From: an uncultured Bacilli bacterium
GTDB taxonomy: Bacteria > Bacillota_I > Bacilli_A > RF39 > UBA660
Reading direction: 5' to 3'
Length of the DNA: 14,784 nt
Assembly: GCA_949025205.1 (NCBI GenBank)
Contig: CARMXJ010000033.1
Coordinates: forward strand, 1-14,784
Shown here: one piece after another, positions 1 to 7,472 of the stretch
Position numbering within the stretch: the stretch's first letter is position 1
How the letters are laid out: every line of letters starts with the position of its first letter
Translations under genes and position numbers: made by a program
The notes under the pieces: model-generated
Databases searched by the model: none
The model's input: the letters and a program-made list of their open reading frames with translations, nothing else
Told to the model about the DNA's origin: nothing

Positions 1-50
1 AAATAAAAAAGAAACTGTCTAGAAATTAATCATTTAATTTCCGGACAGCC
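1..50 (-). terminator. Intrinsic terminator of the RNase J gene
   Basis: Inverted repeat with arms 15-29 and 34-48 (15 bp, one G-U pair and one mismatch) around a 4-nt loop. Read on the minus strand it lies just after the RNase J stop codon and is followed by a T-rich run (positions 14 down to 1). This is a typical rho-independent terminator. Confidence 0.85.
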
Positions 51-53
51 CCT

Positions 54-1733
54 TTAAATGTTTTCTTTTACTTCCATGATAACGGGTAAGATAATAGGGT
101 GTCTGCCTGTTAATTCACTAATAAATGGATGTAATTCTAAAATAATTTGGTTTTTTAAATCTGTATAATTGTAGTTATTGTGTTCTAAAGTATTGTTTAC
201 AATGTGCGTTACTTTTCTTTCAATTTGATTGATTAACTCTCCGTTTTCATTTACCATAACAAATCCTCGTGTTGTAACATTTGGTTTTATTAGTAATTTT
301 TTGGTAAAGGGGTTTATATTTAAAATAGTAAGTAGAATTCCATCGTTACTCATCAGTTTTCTATCTTTTATAACAACGCTTCCAATATCCCCGATACGAG
401 AACCATCCACATAAATATCTCCAGCTTGTACAGCTTCTCCTCTATGAATGCCATCTTTGTCTAAAATAAGAGTGTCTCCGTTTTTGCAGATAAAAATATT
501 TTCTTTTGGAATACCACAAGAAGCACCAAGTTCTGCATGTTTTTTAAGCATTCTATATTCTCCGTGACAAGGCATAAAGTATTCTGGTTTGATTAAACGA
601 AGCATTAATTTTTGTTCTTCCTGTTTTCCGTGTCCAGAAGCATGGATGTCACTAAATTCACTGTTTGTAAATACTTGGACTCCTTTTAAATAAAGTTTAT
701 TAATAATTCTATTTACACTGCTTGCATTTCCAGGAATCGGATTTGAAGAGAATACCACTAAGTCATCTGGCATTAATGTAATTTGTTTATGAACACCATT
801 TGCGATTCTTGATAAAGCTGCAAGAGGTTCTCCTTGGGAACCTGTACATAAAATACAGACTTCGTTTTTCTTTAGGCTTTTGGCTTTATTATAATCAATA
901 ATAATGGTTTTATCTTCAATTAAACCGTTGTTCATTGCTAGTTCAATGTTTGTTTCCATAGAACGACCGAATACAACAATTTTACGGTTGTGTCTTTTAC
1001 AAGTTTCAATGATGTGTTTGATACGGTAGATATTGGATGCAAATGTGGCAATGATAATACGAGCAGGGTGTTTGCTTACGACACTTTCTAAAGCTTCATC
1101 TACATTGCTTTCACTTGTTGAAAAACCGGGAGATAAAGCATTGGTACTATCGCTCATTAATATCTTTACACCACGTTCACTAATTCTTGCCATTTTGTGT
1201 AAATCAGCAGCTGGTCCAATGGGTGTCAAATCGAATTTAAAGTCTCCTGTTTCAAAAATAGTCCCATTCGGCGTATGAATGGCAATGGCAAAAGAATCGG
1301 GAATGGAATGGGTCGTATTTACAAATTCAAGTTCAAAATGTTTTGTTTTTATTTTTGTTTCACTATTAATGATTTCCATTTCTTGGTATTTGATGTTATG
1401 TTCTACTAATTTTTTATTTATTAAATCTGCTGCAATTTTAGGAGCATAAATTTTGGGAACACGAATACTTTGTAAAAGGTAAGGAATACCTCCAATGTGA
1501 TCTTCGTGTCCATGGGTAATAACAAGACCTACAATTTTATCTTCGTTTTGTTTTAAATAGGTAAAATCTTGAATTACAGCATCGACTCCTAGTAAATCAT
1601 CCGTTGGAAACATAACGCCAGCATCTATAATTAAAATTTCATTTTTGTGGGTCACAACATACATATTTTTTCCCACTTCGCCTAAACCACCTAGGGCAGT
1701 GATAGACGTACTTGTACTATCTTCTTTCATCAT
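54..1733 (-). CDS. rnj: Ribonuclease J (metallo-beta-lactamase/beta-CASP RNase)
   Basis: Endo- and 5'-exoribonuclease for mRNA decay and rRNA processing in Firmicutes, acting in the cytoplasm on two zinc ions. The 559-residue length is normal for the family. Visible motifs are the zinc-binding HGHEDHIGG at residues 74-82, H142 in TTHSIPDS, D164 in ETGDF, the beta-CASP region around residues 195-370 including SGHG at 366-369, and H390 in MPCHGEYR. A C-terminal domain follows residue ~450. Two adjacent ATG codons open the frame; an AAAGGAAAA ribosome site lies just upstream, and the first ATG is taken as the start. The gene has its own promoter (see 1779-1807) and terminator, so it appears monocistronic. 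The sequence does not distinguish J1 from J2. Confidence 0.96.
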   Translation of the reverse strand: MMKEDSTSTSITALGGLGEVGKNMYVVTHKNEILIIDAGVMFPTDDLLGVDAVIQDFTYLKQNEDKIVGLVITHGHEDHIGGIPYLLQSIRVPKIYAPKIAADLINKKLVEHNIKYQEMEIINSETKIKTKHFELEFVNTTHSIPDSFAIAIHTPNGTIFETGDFKFDLTPIGPAADLHKMARISERGVKILMSDSTNALSPGFSTSESNVDEALESVVSKHPARIIIATFASNIYRIKHIIETCKRHNRKIVVFGRSMETNIELAMNNGLIEDKTIIIDYNKAKSLKKNEVCILCTGSQGEPLAALSRIANGVHKQITLMPDDLVVFSSNPIPGNASSVNRIINKLYLKGVQVFTNSEFSDIHASGHGKQEEQKLMLRLIKPEYFMPCHGEYRMLKKHAELGASCGIPKENIFICKNGDTLILDKDGIHRGEAVQAGDIYVDGSRIGDIGSVVIKDRKLMSNDGILLTILNINPFTKKLLIKPNVTTRGFVMVNENGELINQIERKVTHIVNNTLEHNNYNYTDLKNQIILELHPFISELTGRHPIILPVIMEVKENI

Positions 1734-1778
1734 TCATTTTCCTTTCAAATAAAAAAATAAAGTTTTTTCTTGGTTCCC

Positions 1779-1807
1779 ATTATAACGCAAATTTGTTTTC
1801 TTGTCTA
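1779..1807 (-). promoter_or_regulatory. Sigma-A promoter of RNase J gene
   Basis: On the minus strand, -35 TAGACA (1807-1802) and -10 TATAAT (1784-1779) are separated by exactly 17 bp. The predicted transcript starts near 1772 and has a leader of about 40 nt. The -35 box lies within the promoter region of the divergent prepilin gene. Confidence 0.75.
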
Positions 1808-1815
1808 CTATTATG

Positions 1816-1824
1816 TGGTATACT
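1816..1824 (+). promoter_or_regulatory. Extended -10 promoter of the prepilin/ftsY operon
   Basis: TGGTATACT fits an extended -10 element (TGnTATAAT-like). No good -35 sits at 17 bp; the candidate upstream bases overlap the RNase J -35 on the other strand. Transcription would start near 1831, which leaves a leader of about 12 nt before the ATG at 1843. Confidence 0.55.
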
Positions 1825-1842
1825 TTTAGTATGGTGATTAAG

Positions 1843-2280
1843 ATGAAAAATAAAAAGAAAGGTTTTACTTTAGTAGAACTTTTAGCTGTTATTGTGGTAT
1901 TAGCAGTTGTTATTATGCTAGCAAGTCGAAGTGTTTTTAGAATTGTACGCAACACCCAAGAACAAACTTCTTTTGAAATGCGCGAAAATGCCAAAGATGC
2001 AGCACTTACTTATTCTTTTAACCATTTTCATTTGACAAAATGTAGTGTGGCATTTTCAAAAGAAATGTACGAGGATAACAATACAAGTCATTTAAATACT
2101 GCTGCAAATGCTTCTTGCATCGGACGTGTGACCATAAAAGATTTAAAGGAAGAAGGGCTATTTGAAGACAATCATGGATACTGTAAGGAAGATGATGTTA
2201 TCATCATTTATCGTTATACAGATACTTATGGAAATGGTGAATATAAAGCATACGCAAATGATAGAACTTGTACAAATTAG
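1843..2280 (+). CDS. Prepilin-type N-terminal cleavage/methylation protein (type IV pilin or pseudopilin-like)
   Basis: A 145-residue protein with a class III signal sequence. A lysine-rich leader MKNKKKG is followed by FTLVELLAVIVVLAV, with the conserved Glu at +5 after the G|F cleavage site, and then one hydrophobic helix. This is the signature of type IV pilins, competence pseudopilins and type II secretion pseudopilins, which are cleaved and N-methylated by a PilD/ComC peptidase. Four cysteines in the globular part (in KCSV, ASCIG, GYCK and RTCT) could form two disulfides outside the membrane. The start at 1843 is chosen over upstream in-frame starts because a GGTGAT ribosome site ends 4 nt before it; the second prepilin (7473) and ffh (4094) use the same arrangement. 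It lies 15 bp upstream of ftsY and is probably co-transcribed with it. No assembly ATPase, platform protein or peptidase gene is in the window. Exact role unknown. Confidence 0.85.
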   Translation: MKNKKKGFTLVELLAVIVVLAVVIMLASRSVFRIVRNTQEQTSFEMRENAKDAALTYSFNHFHLTKCSVAFSKEMYEDNNTSHLNTAANASCIGRVTIKDLKEEGLFEDNHGYCKEDDVIIIYRYTDTYGNGEYKAYANDRTCTN

Positions 2281-2295
2281 AAATGGGGAATTGGA

Positions 2296-3273
2296 ATGGG
2301 AATATTTGATAAATTAAAAAAAATAGTAAGTACAAAATCTGTTCCTAAAGAAACAGAAGAGTTATATGATGCAGGTCTAAAAAAAACAAGGGAAGAATTT
2401 GTTTCTAAATTAAGCATGCTAGGCATTAAATATACACGTGTTAGTGATGCTTATTTTGAAGAATTGGAAGATTTGCTCATTTCAGCAGATATTGGAGTAA
2501 ATACCGTTTTTTCTTTTTTAGAACGATTAAAAGATAGAGTAAAAAAAGAAAAGATAGAAGATACTAAAAATTTAACGGAAGTTATTGTAGATGAACTTTT
2601 TATTATTTATGTTAACAATGAATCTTTGACAACCAAAATTAATATAGAAGAAAATGGCCCTACGGTTATTTTAATGGTAGGAGTAAACGGAGTGGGAAAA
2701 ACCACAACGATTGCAAAACTTGCATATAAGTATAAAAACATAGGAAAAAAAGTGATGATGATAGCGGGAGATACTTTTAGAGCAGGAGCAGTAGAACAAC
2801 TAAAAATTTGGGCGGATAAAACGGATTCTTTGTTTTATGGTCGCGACAATACAGACCCTGCTGGAGTCATTTATGATGGACTTGAAATGGCTAAACAAGA
2901 AAACGCTGATATCGTTTTAATCGATACCGCAGGAAGATTACAAAATAAAGTGAATTTAATGAAAGAACTTGAGAAAATAAATAAAGTTATTGATCGTATT
3001 ATTCCAGGAGCACCTCATGAAACGCTTTTGGTAATTGATGCTGCAACTGGACAAAATGGGATTATGCAAGCAATATCATTTAAAGAGATTACCAATATTA
3101 CAGGAATTGTATTAACAAAATTAGATGGAACGGCTAAGGGAGGTATTGTTCTAGCCATTAAAGAAGCGGTGGATATTCCGGTTAAGTTTGTAGGTCTAGG
3201 GGAGGGTATGTCGGATTTACAAACGTTTGATATAGAAGAATACATTTATGGTTTATTTAAGGATTTGATGTGA
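2296..3273 (+). CDS. ftsY: Signal recognition particle receptor FtsY
   Basis: SRP receptor GTPase that docks Ffh-ribosome complexes at the membrane for co-translational insertion. It is 325 residues, the short Gram-positive form without the acidic A domain. The helical N domain covers about residues 20-110. The G domain carries GVNGVGKTTTIAKLA (129-143), DTFRAGAVEQL (159-169), DTAGR (210-214), TKLDGTAKGG (274-283) and GLGE (300-303). The ATG at 2296 has a GGGGAA ribosome site 5 nt upstream. Its stop TGA overlaps the ylxM ATG (TGATG), indicating translational coupling. Confidence 0.97.
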   Translation: MGIFDKLKKIVSTKSVPKETEELYDAGLKKTREEFVSKLSMLGIKYTRVSDAYFEELEDLLISADIGVNTVFSFLERLKDRVKKEKIEDTKNLTEVIVDELFIIYVNNESLTTKINIEENGPTVILMVGVNGVGKTTTIAKLAYKYKNIGKKVMMIAGDTFRAGAVEQLKIWADKTDSLFYGRDNTDPAGVIYDGLEMAKQENADIVLIDTAGRLQNKVNLMKELEKINKVIDRIIPGAPHETLLVIDAATGQNGIMQAISFKEITNITGIVLTKLDGTAKGGIVLAIKEAVDIPVKFVGLGEGMSDLQTFDIEEYIYGLFKDLM

Positions 3274-3584
3274 TGAATCGAACAGATGAATATATTTATT
3301 ATAATGAACTTTATGATTTGTATGGCAATTTGTTAAATGAACGTGAACAAGAAATTTATCATTTGTTTTACGAAGAAGATTTATCTTTACAAGAAATAGC
3401 AGAAAATCGTAATGTGAGTAAAAGTGCTATTGGAAATGCCATTACTACGATTAATAAAAAATTAGATGGTTATGAAGAAAAATTAGCGTTTTTAAAAAAG
3501 ATGCATTCTTTAAAAGAAGTTGTTTTAGAAGTTGCAGATGACCGTTTAAAAGAAAAAATACTAAAAATAATAAATAATGATTGA
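3273..3584 (+). CDS. ylxM: YlxM/p13 family putative SRP-associated HTH protein
   Basis: A small helix-turn-helix protein (UPF0122) found with ftsY/ffh in Firmicutes. Work on the family in streptococci links it to modulation of SRP function; its role here is inferred from context. It is 103 residues, with an HTH of sigma-70 region 4 type at about residues 37-64 (LSLQEIAENRNVSKSAIGNA) and a Lys/Glu-rich helical C-terminus. The ATG at 3273 overlaps the ftsY TGA by one base and has AAGGA 9 nt upstream; a GTG codon at 3270 directly precedes it but is less likely as the start. In most Firmicutes ffh follows immediately, but here about 500 bp of non-coding DNA intervenes. Confidence 0.92.
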   Translation: MNRTDEYIYYNELYDLYGNLLNEREQEIYHLFYEEDLSLQEIAENRNVSKSAIGNAITTINKKLDGYEEKLAFLKKMHSLKEVVLEVADDRLKEKILKIINND

Positions 3585-3609
3585 ATAAAATAAGAGTTTT
3601 TGTTATGCT
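3581..3609 (+). promoter_or_regulatory. Promoter of antisense RNA, degenerate copy A
   Basis: -35 TTGAAT (3581-3586), 17 bp spacer, -10 TATGCT (3604-3609). The position and surrounding bases match the antisense promoter of copy B at 10151-10179, including the TTTTT-TGTTAT stretch before the -10. Confidence 0.6.
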
Positions 3610-3615
3610 TTATTT

Positions 3616-3732
3616 AGCAAAAGAAATTTGCATAAAATGAAAAAGGGAAATTTAACATTTGCGTAATTATGTACTTCCCTATATAGTTTGGGTGCACACA
3701 ACTCTAGCATAAGGATTGTGTGCTTTTCTCTT
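3616..3732 (+). ncRNA. Predicted antisense (antitoxin-like) RNA, copy A
   Basis: Predicted RNA of about 115 nt. It starts just after the promoter at 3581-3609 and begins with a 5' hairpin (GCAAA 3617-3621 with TTTGC 3627-3631). It ends at a terminator with arms GCACACAA (3694-3701) and TTGTGTGC (3716-3723) followed by TTTTCTCTT. The same three elements occur in the same order in copy B, with different stem sequences. It is antisense to the 3' part of the degenerate toxin-like transcript on the minus strand. Inferred from structure only. Confidence 0.6.
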
Positions 3733-3870
3733 ACAGAGAAATTAAATTAATGCTAAGAATAGCAGAGTTAAGTTAAGAAGATAATAAGTATAAGTAAGCC
3801 AATTAATAAATCAGTTCTTCTCCTATTATCAGCCCCTTTCTTTCTTTTAGAAAGTAGGCAAGTACACAAT
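3645..3870 (-). pseudogene. Degenerate type I toxin-like locus (copy A)
   Basis: Minus-strand unit homologous to the toxin transcript of copy B (10214-10443). The hydrophobic peptide frame is recognisable at 3824-3768 (residues DLLIGLLILIIFLT, against DFLILSLILIIFLL in copy B). The codon aligned with the copy B ATG is AGG (3824-3822), and the frame stops early at TAA (3770-3768), as if by a 1-nt insertion, so no full toxin is made. The ribosome site AAAGGGG (3839-3833) persists. The mRNA 5' segment (3870-3857) can still pair with the 3' segment (3679-3666). A 3' hairpin (3645-3679) followed by a T-rich run on the minus strand marks the terminator. The unit lies inside the normally compact ftsY-ylxM-ffh cluster. 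The -10 is plausible but the -35 is weak, so expression is uncertain. Confidence 0.65.
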
Positions 3871-3941
3871 CTGTTAAATTTCCAAATGTATCATGCAAAA
3901 AAAGGAAAAAAATAGAAAATAACCGTTTTTTTAAAAGGGGA

Positions 3942-3984
3942 TAAGAAAATGACTTTAATGCTTGCAAAAAGCCTTATTTTCTTT
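3942..3984. repeat. Inverted repeat upstream of ffh
   Basis: Arms AAGAAAAT (3943-3950) and ATTTTCTT (3976-3983) enclose an inner GCTT/AAGC stem. On the plus strand a few T residues follow, so this may be a weak terminator that isolates ffh from the upstream cassette. A 12-codon reading frame (3949-3987) starting after AAAAGGGG lies on the same segment; it is too short to call as a gene. Confidence 0.35.
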
Positions 3985-4060
3985 TAGATTAACGAAAAAT
4001 ACCAAGGATTTAAGAAATAATAGTAGATTTTGTTGTTTGCATTCAAAAAATAAGAAAGCA

Positions 4061-4069
4061 TGATATAAT
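4061..4069 (+). promoter_or_regulatory. Extended -10 promoter of ffh
   Basis: TGATATAAT is a perfect extended -10 element (TGnTATAAT). It lies 25 bp before the ffh ATG, and the ribosome site AAGGTGAT falls in the short leader. The -35 region (ATTCAA at 17 bp) is poor. It gives ffh its own promoter downstream of the inserted cassette. Confidence 0.7.
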
Positions 4070-4093
4070 AACAAAAGAAGAAGGTGATGCGAA

Positions 4094-5401
4094 ATGTTTG
4101 AATACATGGGAGATAGACTTACAAAAGCCATTAAGAATATTCGTGGCATGGGTCGTATTACAGAAGAAAATATTGGAGATGCTCTGCGGGAAATTAGAAT
4201 GGCTCTTTTAGAAGCTGATGTTAACTATGTTGTAGTAAAAGAATTTATTGCAAGTATTAAAGAAAAAGCATTAGGGATGGAAGTAGGAAAAAGCCTAAAA
4301 CCAGATGAGTTATTTATAAAGCTTGTAAAAGATGAACTTGTAAGTTTGCTTGGAGGAGATTTTGTTCCTTTAGAAACAAGTAAAAATCCAACCATTTTAA
4401 TGCTAGTAGGGTTACAAGGAAGTGGTAAAACTACAACTGCTGGAAAACTTGCTAATTTTTTAAGAAAGAAACACGCGAAAAATCCACTTCTTGTTGCATG
4501 TGATATTTATAGACCGGCTGCTATAGAACAACTAGAGACGATTGGAAAAAGTTTGGGAATAGAAGTATTTTCAGAAGGTCATGAAAATCCAGTTAAAATT
4601 GTTCTTGATGCCCTAGATTTTGCAAAAGAAAAAAAATGTGATTATGTTATCATTGATACAGCAGGACGTTTACAAATTGATGAAGCATTAATGCAAGAAT
4701 TAAAAGATATTTCAAGTACAGTAAATCCTCATGAAACGATTTTAGTAATTGATGCGATGATGGGGCAAGATGCCATTAATGTGATTAACGGATTTAATGA
4801 TGCTCTTTCCTTAACAGGAACAATCCTTACTAAATTAGATGGAAATACCAAAGGTGGAGTTGCACTATCTGTAAGACATTTAACAAATATTCCCATTAAA
4901 TTTGTAGGAGATAGTGAAAAATTAGATGGTTTATCGGAATTCTTTCCAGAACGGATGGCCAATCGAATTTTAGATATGGGCGATATTTTATCGATTGCAG
5001 ATAAAGTTACGGATATTATTAGTGAAGAAGAAGCGTTAGATACAGCGAAAAAAATGAAAAAAGGAACGTTTGATTTGGAAGACTTCTTGGCCACTTTAAA
5101 ACAAATCAAAAAATTAGGACCTTTAGAAAATATTTTGAAAATGCTTCCACAAGCAAGAAAAATGGGCATTAATAATGTTAATATTGACCCCAAAGATATG
5201 GCACATGTCGAAGCGATAATTTTATCGATGACTCCTTACGAAAGGCGTCATCCGGATATTTTAAAAGCAACAAGAAAGCAAAGAATTGCAAAAGGCAGCG
5301 GTAGAAGTGTGGAGGAAGTAAATCGACTTTTAAAACAATTTGAAGAAATGAAAAAAATGATGAAAATGGTTAGTTCTGGAAATATGAAAATGCCATTTTA
5401 A
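4094..5401 (+). CDS. ffh: Signal recognition particle protein Ffh
   Basis: SRP54 homologue that binds signal sequences and the SRP RNA and docks to FtsY. It is 435 residues with full N, G and M domains. The G domain shows GLQGSGKTTTAGKLA (106-120), DIYRPAAIEQL (137-147), DTAGR (188-192) and TKLDGNTKGG (246-255). The family's GTGEKLD closing motif reads GDSEKLD here (272-278), a mild deviation. The M domain (from ~300) contains the RNA-binding stretch TRKQRIAKGSG (393-403) and a Met-rich tail. The start is set by AAGGTGAT 4 nt upstream. The fhs frame begins 7 nt after its stop codon. Confidence 0.97.
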   Translation: MFEYMGDRLTKAIKNIRGMGRITEENIGDALREIRMALLEADVNYVVVKEFIASIKEKALGMEVGKSLKPDELFIKLVKDELVSLLGGDFVPLETSKNPTILMLVGLQGSGKTTTAGKLANFLRKKHAKNPLLVACDIYRPAAIEQLETIGKSLGIEVFSEGHENPVKIVLDALDFAKEKKCDYVIIDTAGRLQIDEALMQELKDISSTVNPHETILVIDAMMGQDAINVINGFNDALSLTGTILTKLDGNTKGGVALSVRHLTNIPIKFVGDSEKLDGLSEFFPERMANRILDMGDILSIADKVTDIISEEEALDTAKKMKKGTFDLEDFLATLKQIKKLGPLENILKMLPQARKMGINNVNIDPKDMAHVEAIILSMTPYERRHPDILKATRKQRIAKGSGRSVEEVNRLLKQFEEMKKMMKMVSSGNMKMPF

Positions 5402-5407
5402 AAAGAA

Positions 5408-6946
5408 TTGGAGGAGATTAAAGCAAATAATATAAGAGAAATCCTAAAAAGAGAAGGATTTGAGGAAAAAGATTTTACCTTTTATGGAGAGGAAATTGCC
5501 AAAGTAAAGGATTTAAATAAAAAGAAAGAGCGTGGCAAACTCGTTTTGGTTACTTCTACTAGCCCAACAAAATACGGAGAGGGGAAAACAACTTTAGCCA
5601 TTAGTTTAAACGATGCTTTAAACCGAATTGGCAAAAAAAGTGTTGTTGTATTACGTGAGCCCTCTTTAGGACCTGTTTTTGGAATGAAAGGAGGAGCTAC
5701 TGGGGGAGGTTGTGCTTGTATTCTTCCAGAAGATGAGATTAACCTTCATTTTACGGGAGATATTCATGCCATTACGACAGCTAATAATTTACTGGCTGCT
5801 ATTGTGGATAATCACATTTTTCAAGGGAATGAACTAAATATTAATCCTGAAAGGATATGCCATGAAAGATGTCTAGATTTAAATGATAGAAGCTTACGAA
5901 ATGTCGTAATAAATGGCGTTACAACCCATTTTAATATTAGTACTGCTTCGGAATTTATGGCTCTTTTATGTATGAGCAAAGACGAAGAAGATTTGCGTGT
6001 TCGTATCGGCAATATTGTTGTGGGTTATACTTATCAAAACAATCCAGTTTATGCAAAAGAGTTACAATGTGTAAATGCTTTATTTAAACTCTTAAAAGAT
6101 GCTATAAAACCGAATATTGTTTCTACAAAAGAACAAAATTTAGCCATTGTTCATGGTGGGCCCTTTGCTAATATTGCCCATGGAACAAATAGTGTTATTT
6201 CGACCTCTTATGCGCTTCAAAATTTTGATTATACGATTGTGGAAGCAGGTTTTGGAAGTGATATGGGAGCTTTAAAGTTTTATGATATTGTTGCGCGCAC
6301 TAATCCTAGTTTTATTCCAGATGTCGTGGTTTTAAACACAACCGTTCAAAGTTTAAAACATAATGGAGATGGAAACTTAGAAAAAGGGATTGAAAATCTT
6401 TATTATCATATGAACACGATGGAGAAATATACAAATAATTTAGTTGTAGTCTTAAATCAACATGATACAGATTTAGAAAGCGAAATTTCTTTTATTCAAA
6501 AATGTGTAGAAGAAAAAGGAATTCCTTTCTGTGTAAGTAAGGGGTATTTGGAAGGAAGTAGTGGTAGTGTAAAGCTTGCAAAGCAAGTTGTGGAAGCTTC
6601 AACTAAAGAGACAAAAATCGTACATTATAGTTATGCTTTAGAAGAAGATTTGCAAACAAAAATAGAAAAATTTTGTAAAGCTAATTATGGAGCAAAAGAA
6701 GTTATTTATACCGAAAATGCTTTGGAAAAATTAAAAGTTTTTAAGAATACTTTCTTGCCAATTTGTATTGCGAAAACACAATATTCGATTACAGAAGATG
6801 CAAAAGTTTTAGGATATCCCAAAGATTTTACTATGACGGTAAAAGATATTAAACTTTTTAACGGAGCTGGTTTTGTGACTGTTTATTTTGGTGATATTCT
6901 AACGATGCCAGGGCTAAGTAAAGATGCAAATTATTTACATATGTAA
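5408..6946 (+). CDS. fhs: Formate--tetrahydrofolate ligase, short divergent form
   Basis: Catalyses ATP-dependent formation of 10-formyl-THF from formate and THF in one-carbon metabolism. Recognisable motifs are the P-loop region YGEGKTT (56-62), LREPSLGPVFGMKGGATGGG (82-101), NLHFTGDIHAITTANNLLAA (112-131), DNHIFQGN (134-141), VHGGPFANIAHG (248-259), EAGFGSDMGALKF (279-291) and the C-terminal KTQYS and GDILTMPGL. At 512 residues it is shorter than the usual ~556, with losses at the N-terminus, after the DxNDRxLR motif and at the C-terminus. The start is uncertain: TTG at 5408 gives the best N-terminal match but has only a weak AAAAAGAA upstream, while a strong GGAGGAG lies inside the frame at 5410-5416 with no ATG, GTG or TTG suitably placed after it. 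The 7-nt spacing suggests coupling to ffh. A terminator follows at 6955. Confidence 0.9.
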   Translation: MEEIKANNIREILKREGFEEKDFTFYGEEIAKVKDLNKKKERGKLVLVTSTSPTKYGEGKTTLAISLNDALNRIGKKSVVVLREPSLGPVFGMKGGATGGGCACILPEDEINLHFTGDIHAITTANNLLAAIVDNHIFQGNELNINPERICHERCLDLNDRSLRNVVINGVTTHFNISTASEFMALLCMSKDEEDLRVRIGNIVVGYTYQNNPVYAKELQCVNALFKLLKDAIKPNIVSTKEQNLAIVHGGPFANIAHGTNSVISTSYALQNFDYTIVEAGFGSDMGALKFYDIVARTNPSFIPDVVVLNTTVQSLKHNGDGNLEKGIENLYYHMNTMEKYTNNLVVVLNQHDTDLESEISFIQKCVEEKGIPFCVSKGYLEGSSGSVKLAKQVVEASTKETKIVHYSYALEEDLQTKIEKFCKANYGAKEVIYTENALEKLKVFKNTFLPICIAKTQYSITEDAKVLGYPKDFTMTVKDIKLFNGAGFVTVYFGDILTMPGLSKDANYLHM

Positions 6947-6954
6947 AGAATAAA

Positions 6955-6987
6955 AATGGTGTTTTATCATAAGCACCATTTTTTTTG
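6955..6987 (+). terminator. Intrinsic terminator after fhs
   Basis: Arms AATGGTG (6955-6961) and CACCATT (6974-6980), extended by TTT/AAG inside, followed by a run of T to 6986. Confidence 0.88.
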
Positions 6988-7020
6988 TGGCATAAAATAG
7001 ACTAGAAAGGAAATGGTATT

Positions 7021-7353
7021 ATGAAAAATAGTCGTTGTATGGATACAAGTATGTTTCCTGAAGCTAATGCAACTGCTACTGAAACAAATATGAATGTTGA
7101 AATGAATATGGGAATGCCAGGAATGATGGGAATGGGATGTCCTTGTCAACCTCAAACTATGATGTGTCCTCCCGTTATGGAATGTCCTCAAGTTAGATGT
7201 TGTCATAGAGTAATTAATTATGAAGTGCCTCATATTATTCCTTGTCATACTAAAATGATTAATCATCATGTATATAGACATACATATCAACCATGTTTTA
7301 GTTATTCAGAAGAAGACGAATGTTCTGAAATTTATGACCAAAAATGTTGTTAA
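7021..7353 (+). CDS. CotD-like small Cys/Met/His-rich spore-coat-type protein
   Basis: A 110-residue protein with three parts: an N-terminal polar stretch (1-25), a Met/Gly-rich, Cys-containing middle (MGMPGMMGMGCPC at about 31-43), and a His-rich segment VPHIIPCHTKMINHHVYRHT at about 69-88. The last segment resembles the VPHIHPxHT...NHxHxxH signature of the CotD family of inner spore-coat proteins. Cysteine is frequent, with a terminal CC, consistent with disulfide cross-linking. It has its own ribosome site (AAAGGA about 9 nt before the ATG) and sits between two terminators, so it is a single-gene unit. The upstream bases CATAAAATA (6991-6999) match the -10 of mother-cell sigma-K promoters (CATAnnnTA), but no -35 fits at the usual distance. 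The assignment rests on pattern only. Confidence 0.65.
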   Translation: MKNSRCMDTSMFPEANATATETNMNVEMNMGMPGMMGMGCPCQPQTMMCPPVMECPQVRCCHRVINYEVPHIIPCHTKMINHHVYRHTYQPCFSYSEEDECSEIYDQKCC

Positions 7354-7356
7354 AAG

Positions 7357-7382
7357 TCTCGAATTATCGAGATTTTTTCTTT
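7357..7382 (+). terminator. Intrinsic terminator after the CotD-like gene
   Basis: TCTCGA (7357-7362) and TCGAGA (7367-7372) around loop ATTA, followed by TTTTTTCTTTT. It starts 4 nt after the stop codon. Confidence 0.92.
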
Positions 7383-7424
7383 TCTTATATTGTGTTTATT
7401 TGTCGAAAAATGATATATTTTGTC

Positions 7425-7453
7425 TTTTGTTCTATATAAAAAAATGTTATAAT
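7425..7453 (+). promoter_or_regulatory. Promoter of second prepilin operon
   Basis: -10 TATAAT (7448-7453) with a weak -35 TTTTGT (7425-7430) at 17 bp. The predicted start near 7460 gives a very short leader carrying AAGGTGAT. Confidence 0.6.
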
Positions 7454-7472
7454 ACATTTTAAGGTGATGGTA

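Noticed and set aside
3949..3987. 12-codon frame with a good ribosome site upstream of ffh
   Set aside because: Too short, lies in an inverted repeat and has no conserved feature; noted within the repeat entry only.
4729..5193. Long minus-strand frame inside ffh, and similar antisense frames in RNase J, ftsY, fhs and the DUF2779 gene
   Set aside because: Antisense shadows of well-supported genes, without their own start signals or motifs.
7268..7462. 64-codon frame overlapping the CotD-like gene end
   Set aside because: Runs through the terminator hairpin and the next promoter; translated sequence has no coding character.
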